Below, piece after piece: positions 1 to 9,759 of a stretch of 64,000 nt of DNA. Each line of letters opens with the position of its first letter. Positions within the stretch are counted from its first letter, which is position 1. Both the position numbers and the translations under genes were made by a program. The DNA is taken from positions 62,001 through 126,000 of the forward strand of contig JAXLQU010000011.1 in assembly GCA_046331425.1 (NCBI GenBank), given 5' to 3'. This DNA is from JANNUT01 sp046331425 (lineage in GTDB: Bacteria > Acidobacteriota > Polarisedimenticolia > J045). A model generated the notes under the pieces. That model did not search any database and was not told the origin of the DNA. It saw nothing but the letters and a program-made list of their open reading frames with translations.

Positions 1-262
1 CGATCACGAGCGAAACGGCAATCGAGGTCAAAAGCGCCTTGAACGGCCACCAAGAAAACCACTCCAGCTCGGTCATCTCCAGCGACTGGCGCGGAAACCA
101 ATCGCTGAAAGGCGCAAACCCCGCCGACCCGATCCAGCAGTAGAGCAACAGCAAGCCCATCATCGACAGGCCAAACGTTACGCTCCCAATGAAATCGAGC
201 ACCGCAATCAGCGGCGACCGGCGTCGCGGCCGTGCCCCGACATGAGAGGGCAAATGGCTCAT
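1..262 (-). CDS. ResB-like cytochrome c biogenesis membrane protein, N-terminal part only
   Basis: Reading leftwards from an ATG at 262 gives 87 codons that run off the window edge without a stop. After about 20 polar residues there is a hydrophobic segment (about 21-45) and then the stretch EMTELEWFSWWPF followed by the beginning of another hydrophobic segment. This layout, a short first helix and then an EMTE-EWF-WWPF element, is what I recall from ResB-like proteins of Planctomycetes and relatives. ResB holds haem and apocytochrome during c-type cytochrome maturation. Such a role would suit a genome with the multihaem cytochromes seen at 51.8-56 kb, but the two loci are far apart. Only a weak GAGAA ribosome site precedes the ATG. 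The family call rests on memory of the motif and most of the protein is missing. Confidence 0.55.
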   Translation of the reverse strand, partial: MSHLPSHVGARPRRRSPLIAVLDFIGSVTFGLSMMGLLLLYCWIGSAGFAPFSDWFPRQSLEMTELEWFSWWPFKALLTSIAVSLVI

Positions 263-503
263 GACGGTTCTCTGAGAGGACGACGCGCGCGCACCCAAGA
301 AAGCTGCCTCACGAATCGGCCTGCGTCTACCCAACCGCTCGAGTTTTTTGCTCGCCAGGAGCCGATTTGCAGCTTATGCAAGCCGTCGAGCGACGGTTCG
401 AAACCGATTCGTGACAGGGCTGACGTTATTGTCGCCGGCATTGGGCGCTTTGCCCGGGGATGTCGACGCGTCCCCTGCGACAGCGCGCCCCTGGGTCGGC
501 GCT

Positions 504-995
504 CTACGAAGAGCGCATTCGCTGCATCAGAAAGCTGCGATCGATCGCATCCTTCTCGCGCAGGGTCTGCTTCATTCGTAGTAGGAGTCTCGCACTCGGG
601 AACGGTACGGTTACACCGTCGATGGTGTCGTATTCGATCTCCTGGCACGCCTCCGCATACTCGATCCCGCACGCCGAGCGCATGAGATTGACCACGATCT
701 CGTCCGCGACTCGAATCACCGCGTACGTCATCAGGTCTTCGTCATCCACCTCGCGCACGGCGCGATCAGGCAAATGAAGCAGCGCGCTCCGCACACGCTC
801 AACGTTGTCGGCGTCGGCAGCGACGAGCAGATCGATGTCCTCGGTCGCACGTACGAACCCGGCGTGGATAACAGCCATGCCATCGATTACGAGATACCTA
901 GCACCCGCGTCGTTCAAATGGCGGCACAGCGTGAGTAGATCCGCTAGGGTTGGCGGTCTGGATTCGGCTGGCGAGCCATCATGCGAAGCGACCAC
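504..995 (-). CDS. MNT/AbiEii-type nucleotidyltransferase-like protein
   Basis: A 163-residue protein with the nucleotidyltransferase-fold signature: a glycine-containing start (YLVIDGMAVIHAG), then RATEDIDLLV, in which the D-I-D pair would bind metal. The rest is helical and ends in basic residues. Proteins of this kind transfer nucleotides to RNA or protein and are often toxins or antitoxins of two-gene modules. The start is taken as GTG at 995, because no in-frame ATG occurs before the conserved core; this makes it overlap the upstream small gene by 52 nt, which implies translational coupling. It could equally be a housekeeping DUF nucleotidyltransferase; its substrate is unknown. Confidence 0.75.
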   Translation of the reverse strand: MVASHDGSPAESRPPTLADLLTLCRHLNDAGARYLVIDGMAVIHAGFVRATEDIDLLVAADADNVERVRSALLHLPDRAVREVDDEDLMTYAVIRVADEIVVNLMRSACGIEYAEACQEIEYDTIDGVTVPFPSARLLLRMKQTLREKDAIDRSFLMQRMRSS

Positions 996-1195
996 GCGCC
1001 GCTCTCCTCGAACGAAGTAAATCGGTGAACGCCTTTCGGGATGAAGGGCCGATCGCCGCGCAAGCGAATAACGAGATCGAGGAGCGCTGCCGCCGCGACT
1101 AGCCCGCCCCGCGAAGGGACACGAACCCCAACCACACGTAACTTGCTGTCGGGACGCGGGTCATTGTGCGCATCTGCTGGCTTCTCGGGACTCAT
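944..1195 (-). CDS. Small partner protein of the nucleotidyltransferase
   Basis: About 83 residues from the ATG at 1195 (a GTG at 1231 would add 12). The C-terminal half carries PFIPKGVHRFTSFEE followed by a Trp and a basic tail. I recall PKG-V-RF-SFEEA-W as the signature of short proteins encoded immediately 5' of nucleotidyltransferase genes. It overlaps the next gene by 52 nt. A role as antitoxin or specificity subunit is inferred from the arrangement only. No good Shine-Dalgarno sequence is visible, so the start is uncertain. Confidence 0.6.
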   Translation of the reverse strand: MSPEKPADAHNDPRPDSKLRVVGVRVPSRGGLVAAAALLDLVIRLRGDRPFIPKGVHRFTSFEESGAWSLRMMARQPNPDRQP

Positions 1196-1290
1196 GCCGG
1201 CATCGTCGCACTCCACTCTCAAACAGGCCACCGGTTGCAGCTCCGGTCTCGCGCCCGTGGCGCCCAGTCGAGAGAGTCGCTAGCGCCCGC

Positions 1291-1875
1291 CTATGCGCCC
1301 TCGCTTGGGTCCCACTCCGTTCGCAACAACCCAAGCATGACGGAATCGCACCACTCGCCGCTCACGAGGAATCGTTCCCGCAAGTGGCCTTCTGTCACGA
1401 ATCCATGACGCGCAAGCAGCCTCAACGAGCTTGCGTTGCGTGGATCGACATCGGCCTCCAAGCGATGCAACTGCATCGTCTCGAACGCAAATGCAATCAG
1501 CATCGCCAACGCCTGCGACATCAACCCGCCACCCCAGTGTGTGCGACTCAAGGCAAACCCTACCTCGGCGCGCCGATGATCCAGCTCGATCCGATGCAGC
1601 GCGACGTGCCCGATCGCCGTATCAGCTCCAGGAAGCGCGATCGCCCACTGCACAACGCGGCGTTGAGTGACGCCATCGATCACGCGCTGGACATAGCTTT
1701 CGGCCTCGGCCATCTGTTGCATCGGCGGTCGCGACCAATATCGCGTCGTTTCCGGGTCGGAGAAGATCGCGAAGTACGCGGCCACGTCGCTGTGCCTAAT
1801 CGGGCGCAGCACCACGCGCGAAGACGTGAGTGTGGGGAGTGGCTCGCTCCACGAGTAAGCCTCGGGATGGTTCAA
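1291..1875 (-). CDS. GNAT N-acetyltransferase, RimJ/RimL type
   Basis: A 194-residue protein with the whole GNAT order: an N-terminal strand (SRVVLRPIRHSD), the acceptor-side region with a conserved Trp (RYWSRPP), a central strand (AIGHVALHRI), the acetyl-CoA loop region (LSRTHWGGGLMSQAL), and the C-terminal N-x-x-S-x-R-L-L-x-x-x-GF motif (NASSLRLLARHGF). This is the RimJ/RimL subgroup, which acetylates N-terminal amines or small-molecule amines in the cytoplasm. The usual acetyl-CoA loop Q/R-GxG is degenerate here as H-W-G-G-G. It lies just upstream of the glycoside hydrolase-like gene's 3' end and appears monocistronic. The substrate cannot be told. Confidence 0.85.
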   Translation of the reverse strand: MNHPEAYSWSEPLPTLTSSRVVLRPIRHSDVAAYFAIFSDPETTRYWSRPPMQQMAEAESYVQRVIDGVTQRRVVQWAIALPGADTAIGHVALHRIELDHRRAEVGFALSRTHWGGGLMSQALAMLIAFAFETMQLHRLEADVDPRNASSLRLLARHGFVTEGHLRERFLVSGEWCDSVMLGLLRTEWDPSEGA

Positions 1876-1896
1876 CGCTTCATCGCTCCATAAGCG

Positions 1897-3369
1897 CTAG
1901 GGGCAAACGCCGTCGGTGAGTTTGGTGGACAAGCCGCACAGCGTCGACCGTGAGGGTCGCTCGTGTCCGCTACTGTCGACGCCGTGAGATCCTTCGATCG
2001 ACGCGCCGTCATCGGCCACCACCAACACACCTAGATCACCTGCCGGCGCTGGCCCGGTGTACGAACCCGTGTTGCCGACGGCGCAGGTTTCACCGACAAC
2101 GCTGTAACTGGCGATCGCGTGCAGATCCAACCACACCACGTGGTGATTCGGGGCCGGGCACGCTCCCAATCCCCAGTCGAGCTTCAGTTGCGTGCCGCTG
2201 GCGCGCGCGACCGTGAGTTGTGCGCCGGGCACTGACCACCCATCGGGTACGATCGGCGGCACCGCGCGCCGGCCATCGGCATTGCGAGCATCCCAAACCG
2301 CGAGCGATGGGCGCGCGCTGAGTTGCCCGTTCCACAATCCGGTGTCGCGCCACAACAACCAGCCGTCGTTGGCCTGCCCCAACAACGTCAACCAAAACCA
2401 CAACCGATCGTAGTCGACAGCCAAGAACCAAATCACGAAGCGCGCCTTCAATCGCTCGCATTCCGAAAACAGTGCGCGCACGTAGTCGGCCTGCCACGCC
2501 GCCGTGCCGGTAACGAACAATCCAAACGAGGGGGCGTTGAGGTTTTCAGCCAGCCAACCGGTCTCGGCGATTGCGAACGGTTTGTCGGGTGCCAAGTCGG
2601 CCGCTTGCTGCAACCAGCCAGGTGGAAGGTTCGCAGGATTCCCTTTGTCGTTGCCGCTGCCGAATAGATAACGGTACGTACTGACCGCCATGTAGTCCGA
2701 CACCTTCATCAGCTCGCCCACCTCGTCGGTGTAGTCGGTCATGCCGGGTGTGCCTGGATCGCGCAACGTGATCGACACGAAGATCGGCAAGGCGGGGAAG
2801 TCGCGCTTGAGCCTGGGATACACCGCATTCAAGAGTCGCATAAACGCCGGCCAGCGCGCGGGCGCATTGCGGGCCAGCTCCAATGACTCGATCGCGTAGT
2901 TGAAGTAGGTGGGATGGAAGCGGTTGACCATGTCGCGGCAGTATTTGTAGTACGCCTCGATCACCATGGGGTCGTCGAAGTCTTTGTCGGCCCACACACC
3001 TGGGCGCGGTGCGTTGGACGAGTCGCTCCAGTAGCCGGCCATGTCGCCGCGGTTGCTGTCCAATGGCGTCACCGCCAAATACGACTTCATTCCAGGCGGC
3101 GTGTTGGCCAAGCGAAGCGCGATGTTCGCCTCCGCCGCGGGGTGATACGGCGTGCCGGCATACGCCTCGGGCCACGGCACGCCGTCGTCGACATGATGCG
3201 TTTCCATGTCTTGGCGTGCGTTGACCCGCGCGTAGGTATCGAGCTGCGACTCATCGGAGATGTCGTACGCAAACGGCGTGATCGAAACGCGAAACCAGCG
3301 TGGCGCGGCCAGCGCCGTGGGGGCGGTGGCGAGTATCGCGACCATCAACAGCAGGCTGGACCGAGTCAT
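1897..3369 (-). CDS. Secreted clan GH-A-like glycoside hydrolase with C-terminal Cys-Pro module
   Basis: 490 residues. Start ATG at 3369, preceded by GGAGG eight bases upstream; this gives a clean signal peptide (residues 1-22, ending ALAAP). The body reads as a TIM barrel: a strand ending in a candidate acid/base Glu (NYAIESLE, E161) and a later strand ending in AETGW (E269), the usual place of the nucleophile in clan GH-A families such as GH53. The last approximately 115 residues form a separate beta-rich module ending CP that is shared with other exoproteins here (see findings). Likely acts on an extracellular polysaccharide; the substrate is unknown. The acid/base is usually preceded by Asn, here by Ile, so catalytic competence is not certain. 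Confidence 0.65.
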   Translation of the reverse strand: MTRSSLLLMVAILATAPTALAAPRWFRVSITPFAYDISDESQLDTYARVNARQDMETHHVDDGVPWPEAYAGTPYHPAAEANIALRLANTPPGMKSYLAVTPLDSNRGDMAGYWSDSSNAPRPGVWADKDFDDPMVIEAYYKYCRDMVNRFHPTYFNYAIESLELARNAPARWPAFMRLLNAVYPRLKRDFPALPIFVSITLRDPGTPGMTDYTDEVGELMKVSDYMAVSTYRYLFGSGNDKGNPANLPPGWLQQAADLAPDKPFAIAETGWLAENLNAPSFGLFVTGTAAWQADYVRALFSECERLKARFVIWFLAVDYDRLWFWLTLLGQANDGWLLWRDTGLWNGQLSARPSLAVWDARNADGRRAVPPIVPDGWSVPGAQLTVARASGTQLKLDWGLGACPAPNHHVVWLDLHAIASYSVVGETCAVGNTGSYTGPAPAGDLGVLVVADDGASIEGSHGVDSSGHERPSRSTLCGLSTKLTDGVCP

Positions 3370-3785
3370 AGAAAACGCCTCCATGAGACGAGAAGGTACC
3401 GAGTTGCGTCCGGTTGCGATAGCGGCGTGATTTGTCCCCCCAGACAGCGCAGCCATCCCCCTGGCTCTGCGATCAATCCCCGGGTCCGGTCGCCCGCGAA
3501 CCGAGCGCGAATCTATCGGCCTGCGCCGCATGACAAATGTCATGTGCGGGCTGTGACTCAGGGCACTGACAGCCTCGTACGTTCCGCGTATTCAGTGGGG
3601 CGCAGTTCAGCCTACCGATTGGATACCGCCTCGATCGGATCGGCTTGAACGAATCAGGTGGCGAGTGAATCTGCGAGGTATCAGAAGTGCAGCACAGCAG
3701 CTCCGTTATCCCGACGAGCCCATTGGACAGAGTTCGCATATGCACACACCGGTCTGCAAGATTTTCAGCAGAGGGGAGAAGGACA
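3370..3785. other. Divergent intergenic region
   Basis: About 415 bases between the two divergently transcribed exoprotein genes. No convincing coding region or terminator was seen. It must hold both promoters, but no clear -35/-10 pair could be picked out by eye. Confidence 0.5.
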
Positions 3786-6700
3786 ATGAGTAGCCCACAG
3801 CAAACAAGGCCCTCTATTCATCGTTATGCGTCGATCGTTGCAGCGCTTGCATTGGCGCTGGTGGTTGGGCCGGCGCTTGCGGCGGTGCGAATCCCGACAA
3901 GATTCGTTCCGGGTGACGCGGCGATTGCTTCGGCCGCAAACAATCAACTCTCACCGTTCCTCTCGCAGGGTGGCAGCACCGTGCTCGCCATTTGGTCCGA
4001 CAACCGGGCCAACAGCACCGGCGGATACGAGGGCGAAACCTCGCAAGACATCTACGGCATGCGCTTCGACGCGGCTGGCAATGCAATCGATGCCCTTCCG
4101 TTTGCAATTGCAGCCGGACGCGCGGCACAGACGGTCCCGCGCGCGGCATGGAACGGCACCAACTGGTTGGTTGTCTTCGAGAGCTACGACGTCGGTGGCA
4201 CCGGCTACTACCAACAGTCGCTGGAGGCGTTGCGTGTCGCCCCGACTGGCCAGGTCCTCGATCCGAAGCCGATCAAGCTGTTCAACATGACGCCGGTCGG
4301 TTCGACGTGGGCCGTCGCGTCCGATGGTTCGGGCTGGGTGGTCGTCAACCAAAGCACCTCGTCCAGTGGCGATCTCGTGGCATCGCGGATCTCCGCGGCC
4401 GGCGTGCTGCTTGATCCGGGCCCACGCAGCATCGTGACAGGCACTTACTATCTGCGCGGCGGACTGCAGCTTGCGTATGCCAATGGTGTTTTCCTCTTGG
4501 CCTATGAAGAGTCGATGACCGGCTCCGATCCAACCACAGCAATTCGCTTCGACTCCAATCTCACGTTGCTCGACCCGGCGCCGTTCGGTCTGCTTGGAAG
4601 CACGATCAAGCGGCTTGTGTCCAACGGAATCGGCTTCTACGCGGTGTGGAATGAACAGCTCCCCGACTTCACGATCGCCGTCAAGGGAACGCGCATCAAC
4701 ACCGCCGGGCAGAAGCTCGACGGCAGCGGCGTCAACATCTCCGGACCAAACGAGCCGAGCGGCACCGCGGTAACGAGCGCCGTTTGGGACGGCACGTACT
4801 GGAAGGCGATCTGGGGCTCGCTCACCGATGCGCGGGTCGCGCGCGTGAGTACCGCAGGCGTCGTGCTCGATCCGGGCGGCGTGCTTGTCGTCGGAGCCAA
4901 GACCGGCAATACGGCGAGCGCCGGAAGCGGTAGCGTGCAGGTAGCGTGGTCGGAGTACACCACCAACAACTCCGATGTCTACACGTCCAATATCAGTTCG
5001 CTCAATCTCCTCGGCCCAACACGCACGGCGTCGCTCGGCGCACCCTCGCAGTGGCGGCCCGATGTTGCAACCAACGGCAGCGGCTACATGGTCGTCTATC
5101 GCAGCAGCACGGCGGGCCGCAATCGCATCCTCGCGCAGCCGCTCGATTCCACCGGCAACCCACTCACCGCCGAGCCGATCGAGCTGGACGCTGCCGACGG
5201 GACCGATTACCCAGGCTACCCCGCCATTGCGTGGAATGGATCTGTGTATATGGCGGCCTGGAACAATGGCAGCGGTGTCGTGATGCGCCGTCTCCAATCG
5301 AACGGCGCCGTGATCGATCCGGCGCCGATGCTGGTGATGAGTTCCGGCTTCGGCCCGGTCGATATCGCGGCGTTGAACGGTGACTTCCTGATCGTCGGCT
5401 TGCGATGCGGCATCAACTGTCAGTACATCAACCCGATCGCGATGCGCGTGCGCGGCTCCGATGGAGCACTGCTGAACCCATCACCGATTCAAATCAACGG
5501 CACATACTCGAGCACACCAACGCTGGCAGTTCTCGGCGGACGCTGGCTGTTGGTCTGGCGCGACAACGCTTCCCATGACGACTGCTACGCAAGCACCGCC
5601 GCGACGTTCATCGACGCTTTCGGGGTAAAGGCGCCTGAGTTCACCGTTCACGGACCGTACTCGAGCTGCGGCGGCAACGGAATCTTCGGCATCGGTTTGG
5701 CGGCCAGCAACAACGTAGCGCTGATGGTGCAATCGCAAGAATTGACGTCGGGTGTCGAGAACGATCTGCTGTTCCGGCAGATCGATCCCAACGGCACCGT
5801 GCACCCCTACGTCAACATCACGCCATGGTCGGACGATCAATACCGACCGCGCGTGTCGTGGGACGGCTCGTACTTCGTGATCACCTGGCAGGATCAACGT
5901 TCGGCGCTCGCCGACTCGCTCTTGGAACAGCTCGATGCGCGCAGCGATCTGTACGGCATGCGTGTTTCCGAGTCGGGAGCAGTCATCGACCCGCAAGGAT
6001 TCGTGTTCTCCAACAGCCCGATCGCAGAAGCGTACCCAACGGTGGTTTCATCCAACGGTGTCACGCTGTTTGCTGCTTCCTTCATGCGCAACGAGTCACC
6101 GCTCGCGAACTACCGCGTCGGCTACGAGCTGTACGGTACCGGCAATAACCCGTGGCCATCGCCGCGCGCCACGGCGTTACCGATGGGCGGCGACATCCCG
6201 CTCGCGGTCTCGTTCAACTCGGCAGGGACCACCGATCCAAACGGCAGCATTGCGTCGTACTCGTGGGACTTCGGCGACGGCGCGAGTTCTCCCGACCCGA
6301 ACCCTCTGCACACCTACTCCACACCGGGGCCGTTCCTGGCGACGCTCACGGTTACCGACAACGCGGGCGCGACCGCGATGCAAGAGTTGATGGTTCGCGC
6401 GATCTCTCCGAACCTTCTTCCTGTTGCCATCGCGCGTCAGGACAGGACTCACGGCCCGGTGCCGCTGGATGTCACGTTCTACGCTGACCGTTCTTACGAT
6501 CCCGACGGGGTCCTCGGAAACATCAAGTGGAGCTTCAGTGACGGCAGCGAGACCTGGGGTTCCACCGGGTACAAGACGTTCTATGAACCGGGCACCTATC
6601 AGGTTACGTTGACGGTTTATGACGCACGCGGCGGCACCGGCACGGCCAACCTCACCGTCACTGCCGACCCACCGCTTCCGCCGTTGCCTCCGAGTGACTT

Positions 6701-8057
6701 GAGCGCAATTCCATTCTCACCTGAGTGGATCAACATGACTTGGACCGACAACTCCAACAACGAAGATGGCTTCAGAGTCGAGCGATGCTCCGGCAACGCA
6801 ACAACCTGCAGTTCATCGTCTCCCGCCTGGTCCCAGATCGCAGAAGTCGGGCCCAACATCAACTACTACGGAGATACCGGTCTTCCTCCGACCACCACGT
6901 ACAGCTACCGCGTGCGGGCATTCAATGTCACGGCGCAATCGGCGTACTCGAACATATCCACGGCAACGACTCAGACCTACCTGCCGATAGCGAGCAACAT
7001 TCCCTCGGTCCTCCACGGCTCAGCCCCGCTGGACGTGACCTTCGATGGCCGAGGATCGTACGACCCCGACGGAACGGTCGTGTCGTGGCATTGGGACTTC
7101 GGCGATGGCGCAACGGCAAACGGGGCGCTGGTGAGTCACACGTACAGCACCGTCGGCTGGATGTTCTCGTCGCTCACCGTCACGGACAATGCCGGCGCGA
7201 CGGCGACCGAGTACGTGTCGATCGAGGTCAAGGACGGGAACACCAATTCCCCCGCGACGGCGGATGCCGGGACGGCACTTGGCTCGATCTTCTCGGGCTC
7301 ATACCTCAACACTCAGACAGAGGACAATTCTGCCGAGGTGCTCATCGAGGCTCAGTCGGGGAGCACGCCGTCGACTCGCAAGAGCCAACTCGAACACAAA
7401 TGGTCGATCACCGTTGCAGCGGGCGGCATGCAGAAGTTCTACCTCGACGCCTGGCACACCCCCAACAGTGAGGGCGACGACTTCATCTTCGAATACTCAC
7501 GCAACAACACGACCTGGACGCCGATGGTCACGGTCACCAAGACCGCGGACAACAGCTCGCTTCAGTCGTACTCATTCCCGAGTGATGTCACCGGACAACT
7601 GTGGGTACGCGTGCGCGATCTGGATCGCACGGCAGGGCGCGGATCGACCGACAAGGTGTTCATCGATCACATGTTCGTCGCGTCGAGTCTGTCCAACGGC
7701 CATGTAGGCGAGGTCGCGCCCGTGGGCCTGGCCGATGGCACCGCAGGACTCACCGTCACCAAGACCATCTACGGCCAACTCACCTTGTCGTGGGGAGTGT
7801 CTTGCGTCGCGACCGACATCGACTACGGCGTCTATCAGGGCAAGCTCGGTAGCTTCCAATCGCATGTACCGGTGCAGTGTTCAACCAGCGGCGCCACCAC
7901 GGCCACGATCCAGATGCCGGCAGGCAACGCGTACTTCCTCGTCGTGCCCAGCGACACGTACTACGAAGGTCGTTACGGGACAGCGAGTTCCGGAGCAGCA
8001 ATTCCGGCAGGACCGCAGCGCTGCTGGCCGGCCGCGGTCACCGCTGGTTGCCCGTAG
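3786..8057 (+). CDS. Large secreted PKD/FN3 protein with C-terminal Cys-Pro module
   Basis: 1423 residues from the ATG at 3786, which has GGGGAGAAGG just upstream; the earlier in-frame ATGs would bury the signal peptide (hydrophobic core residues 14-31, ending ALA). Domains in order: a long beta-propeller-like region (about 35-790) of repeats with W-D-G-x-x-W and I-D-P motifs; PKD 1 (about 795-870, WDFGDG); PKD 2 (about 879-958, degenerate WSFSDG); fibronectin type III (about 962-1060); PKD 3 (about 1065-1145, WDFGDG); a jelly-roll-like region (about 1152-1302); and the shared C-terminal module (about 1306-1423) ending in GCP. No catalytic residues were recognised, so adhesion or carbohydrate binding outside the cell is more likely than catalysis. 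A strong hairpin follows the stop. Confidence 0.85.
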   Translation: MSSPQQTRPSIHRYASIVAALALALVVGPALAAVRIPTRFVPGDAAIASAANNQLSPFLSQGGSTVLAIWSDNRANSTGGYEGETSQDIYGMRFDAAGNAIDALPFAIAAGRAAQTVPRAAWNGTNWLVVFESYDVGGTGYYQQSLEALRVAPTGQVLDPKPIKLFNMTPVGSTWAVASDGSGWVVVNQSTSSSGDLVASRISAAGVLLDPGPRSIVTGTYYLRGGLQLAYANGVFLLAYEESMTGSDPTTAIRFDSNLTLLDPAPFGLLGSTIKRLVSNGIGFYAVWNEQLPDFTIAVKGTRINTAGQKLDGSGVNISGPNEPSGTAVTSAVWDGTYWKAIWGSLTDARVARVSTAGVVLDPGGVLVVGAKTGNTASAGSGSVQVAWSEYTTNNSDVYTSNISSLNLLGPTRTASLGAPSQWRPDVATNGSGYMVVYRSSTAGRNRILAQPLDSTGNPLTAEPIELDAADGTDYPGYPAIAWNGSVYMAAWNNGSGVVMRRLQSNGAVIDPAPMLVMSSGFGPVDIAALNGDFLIVGLRCGINCQYINPIAMRVRGSDGALLNPSPIQINGTYSSTPTLAVLGGRWLLVWRDNASHDDCYASTAATFIDAFGVKAPEFTVHGPYSSCGGNGIFGIGLAASNNVALMVQSQELTSGVENDLLFRQIDPNGTVHPYVNITPWSDDQYRPRVSWDGSYFVITWQDQRSALADSLLEQLDARSDLYGMRVSESGAVIDPQGFVFSNSPIAEAYPTVVSSNGVTLFAASFMRNESPLANYRVGYELYGTGNNPWPSPRATALPMGGDIPLAVSFNSAGTTDPNGSIASYSWDFGDGASSPDPNPLHTYSTPGPFLATLTVTDNAGATAMQELMVRAISPNLLPVAIARQDRTHGPVPLDVTFYADRSYDPDGVLGNIKWSFSDGSETWGSTGYKTFYEPGTYQVTLTVYDARGGTGTANLTVTADPPLPPLPPSDLSAIPFSPEWINMTWTDNSNNEDGFRVERCSGNATTCSSSSPAWSQIAEVGPNINYYGDTGLPPTTTYSYRVRAFNVTAQSAYSNISTATTQTYLPIASNIPSVLHGSAPLDVTFDGRGSYDPDGTVVSWHWDFGDGATANGALVSHTYSTVGWMFSSLTVTDNAGATATEYVSIEVKDGNTNSPATADAGTALGSIFSGSYLNTQTEDNSAEVLIEAQSGSTPSTRKSQLEHKWSITVAAGGMQKFYLDAWHTPNSEGDDFIFEYSRNNTTWTPMVTVTKTADNSSLQSYSFPSDVTGQLWVRVRDLDRTAGRGSTDKVFIDHMFVASSLSNGHVGEVAPVGLADGTAGLTVTKTIYGQLTLSWGVSCVATDIDYGVYQGKLGSFQSHVPVQCSTSGATTATIQMPAGNAYFLVVPSDTYYEGRYGTASSGAAIPAGPQRCWPAAVTAGCP

Positions 8058-8076
8058 ACCAGGGCCTTGCACCAAA

Positions 8077-8110
8077 CGCGCCGCGCACGTCGAGAGACCT
8101 GCGCGGCGCG
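8077..8110. terminator. GC-rich hairpin after the PKD gene
   Basis: A perfect 11-bp inverted repeat (CGCGCCGCGCA, then 12 bases, then its complement) starts 20 bases after the PKD stop codon. There is no T-tract, so it may stabilise the mRNA 3' end or act as a weak intrinsic terminator. The rest of 8111-8407 shows nothing recognisable. Confidence 0.5.
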
Positions 8111-8407
8111 CGCTTGATAAGACCAAACTCCTCCCCCGCGGTTTTATCCTCGGCACTACTTTCCGGGCAGGATTCGCCTCTCTCAGGGGCGGATCGCGGC
8201 GATACGGCGATCCACTTCGGGGAAGCTAGCGCACAGGTACCAGAGGCATACGACTCGTGGTATCTGCGGAGGATGAGCTAGCGCACGCTGCAACAGCCAG
8301 AGCGCGCGCGACGCCGGGACTTTCGAGGCGGCAGAGATGTTGAGGAATGACGCGGGGAGAGGCTCTCGCCCCGCCCCGCCTGTAGTCGCGAATCGCAATG
8401 ACTCGAG

Positions 8408-8986
8408 TTACTCCGACTTGCTCCACGGCGGAACCACTCCGGTGGAACGTGCGTAGGCAATCGCTTGGCCCAGGTGTTCGCTCATGTGGCCGTAAGCCTT
8501 CATGTACATCCCGCGTACCGTGGACTTTTGGCCAAAGAAGTCGACTTCCTTCGCCATCGACTCGGGTGTCGCGGCCGCGACGGCCGCGCGCAGGTGATCA
8601 AACGACTTGTCGAGTTGCGCAATGACCTCCTTCTTTCCGACGATCTTCTCGATCTGCTTCGGCACATCGGCCGGGGTTGGGAAGCCGGCCATGCGGGTCA
8701 AGAAGTAGGTGCCTCCTGCGACATGCAGGAAAACCTCCGACACCGAGCGAATCCCTTCGGCCGGGCGCCACGAGTACTTGGCCTCAGGAAACTCCTCGGC
8801 GAGTTGGTGCAGCTTGTCCTGGACGTCGGCGATCTCGGCAAGATACTCGGCCTTGAGTGCCGCTGTCGGCGCAGGTGGTGCAGCCGGTGCAGCCGGCGCT
8901 GATGGAGGTGACGGGGGCGTTGGCGGCGCACTGAGCGCAGGAACCGCAAGGGCGATGAGCGCGAGGCAACTGGCGGTACGAATCAC
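8408..8986 (-). CDS. DinB-like four-helix protein with signal peptide
   Basis: 192 residues from a GTG at 8986; AAGGAG lies six bases upstream and the encoded N-terminus is a signal peptide (hydrophobic 5-18, then APP), whereas upstream in-frame Met codons lack both. A Pro/Ala-rich linker leads into a DinB-like bundle. The metal-ligand histidines of the family are visible: one in SEVFLHVAGG and two in GHMSEHLGQ. DinB proteins are metal-dependent thiol transferases or hydrolases, usually cytoplasmic; this one appears exported, a common variant in Acidobacteriota-like genomes. Substrate unknown. Monocistronic. Confidence 0.8.
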   Translation of the reverse strand: MIRTASCLALIALAVPALSAPPTPPSPPSAPAAPAAPPAPTAALKAEYLAEIADVQDKLHQLAEEFPEAKYSWRPAEGIRSVSEVFLHVAGGTYFLTRMAGFPTPADVPKQIEKIVGKKEVIAQLDKSFDHLRAAVAAATPESMAKEVDFFGQKSTVRGMYMKAYGHMSEHLGQAIAYARSTGVVPPWSKSE

Positions 8987-9494
8987 GAGAGGCTCCTTTT
9001 CGTTGAGAGGGATTCCGCAGGTTAGCGCGCTCGACGGCGACTGTCTGTGAGCGGACGCGTAAAACTGATGTCCACGGCGAGGACACGCCGGACACTTGTG
9101 CGCACTGAAAGACTGGTGTCCCACAGAAGCAACGGGCCATGTTCCGCCCCGTGAATCTCACTCGGATGCGGACCCGAGACGGGACCACGCTGGCACCATA
9201 ACGGAGCCATGCCTTCGTCGAATCCGCATAAACGGCCCGAGAAGTGACCGCGAATCGCGGGCATGCGCGTTGCAGTGCGAACAGCTTGCTTCGCGAGGAG
9301 GTTCGGGTGAGATCGGATGCGCGTTGTTTCATCTCCGTGTCAAAGAACGTAACCAGCAGCCCTTGCGCCAACCGCGGCGCCTCCGCTGCGGATCAACTTC
9401 CGCAGCATCGCGTCGACAACCCCTTGGCTGGGGCACTGATTGAGTCACTCTATGGTGGGTTTGAGCCCTGGGGCCCAGGAAGGAAACGCACGCT
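8987..9494. other. Intergenic region without a supported gene
   Basis: About 500 bases upstream of the DinB-like gene. All open frames here are short and compositionally biased; none has a ribosome site and plausible protein together. Confidence 0.4.
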
Positions 9495-9677
9495 GTGAGC
9501 CGCTTCATCAAAGCTGCCATCGCAAAACTGGCCGTCGTACGTACGCGATGGGTAGGTGTTGACTACGACTGCATCGACGGATGGTTCGAGGTGCAGCCCG
9601 AGGACGAGGTCGACGGACTCCCTCCCGAGGACGATGTCTCTATTGCGCCGTTGTCACAACCACTCCCTACCAGATAG
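9495..9677 (+). CDS. Possible 60-residue hypothetical protein
   Basis: Starts with GTG, with GGAAGG 12 bases upstream. The protein is basic at the N-terminus and very acidic in its second half (E-D-E-V-D-G, then P-E-D-D). No family recognised and no neighbour to support it. It may be a chance open frame. Confidence 0.3.
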   Translation: MSRFIKAAIAKLAVVRTRWVGVDYDCIDGWFEVQPEDEVDGLPPEDDVSIAPLSQPLPTR

Positions 9678-9759
9678 CGGCGACATCCGAGGCCGTTCGC
9701 GCGAGACGGCGCTGACCCATCGACTCAGCGGATATCTACGCCGTCACCGCGCACTGCGG

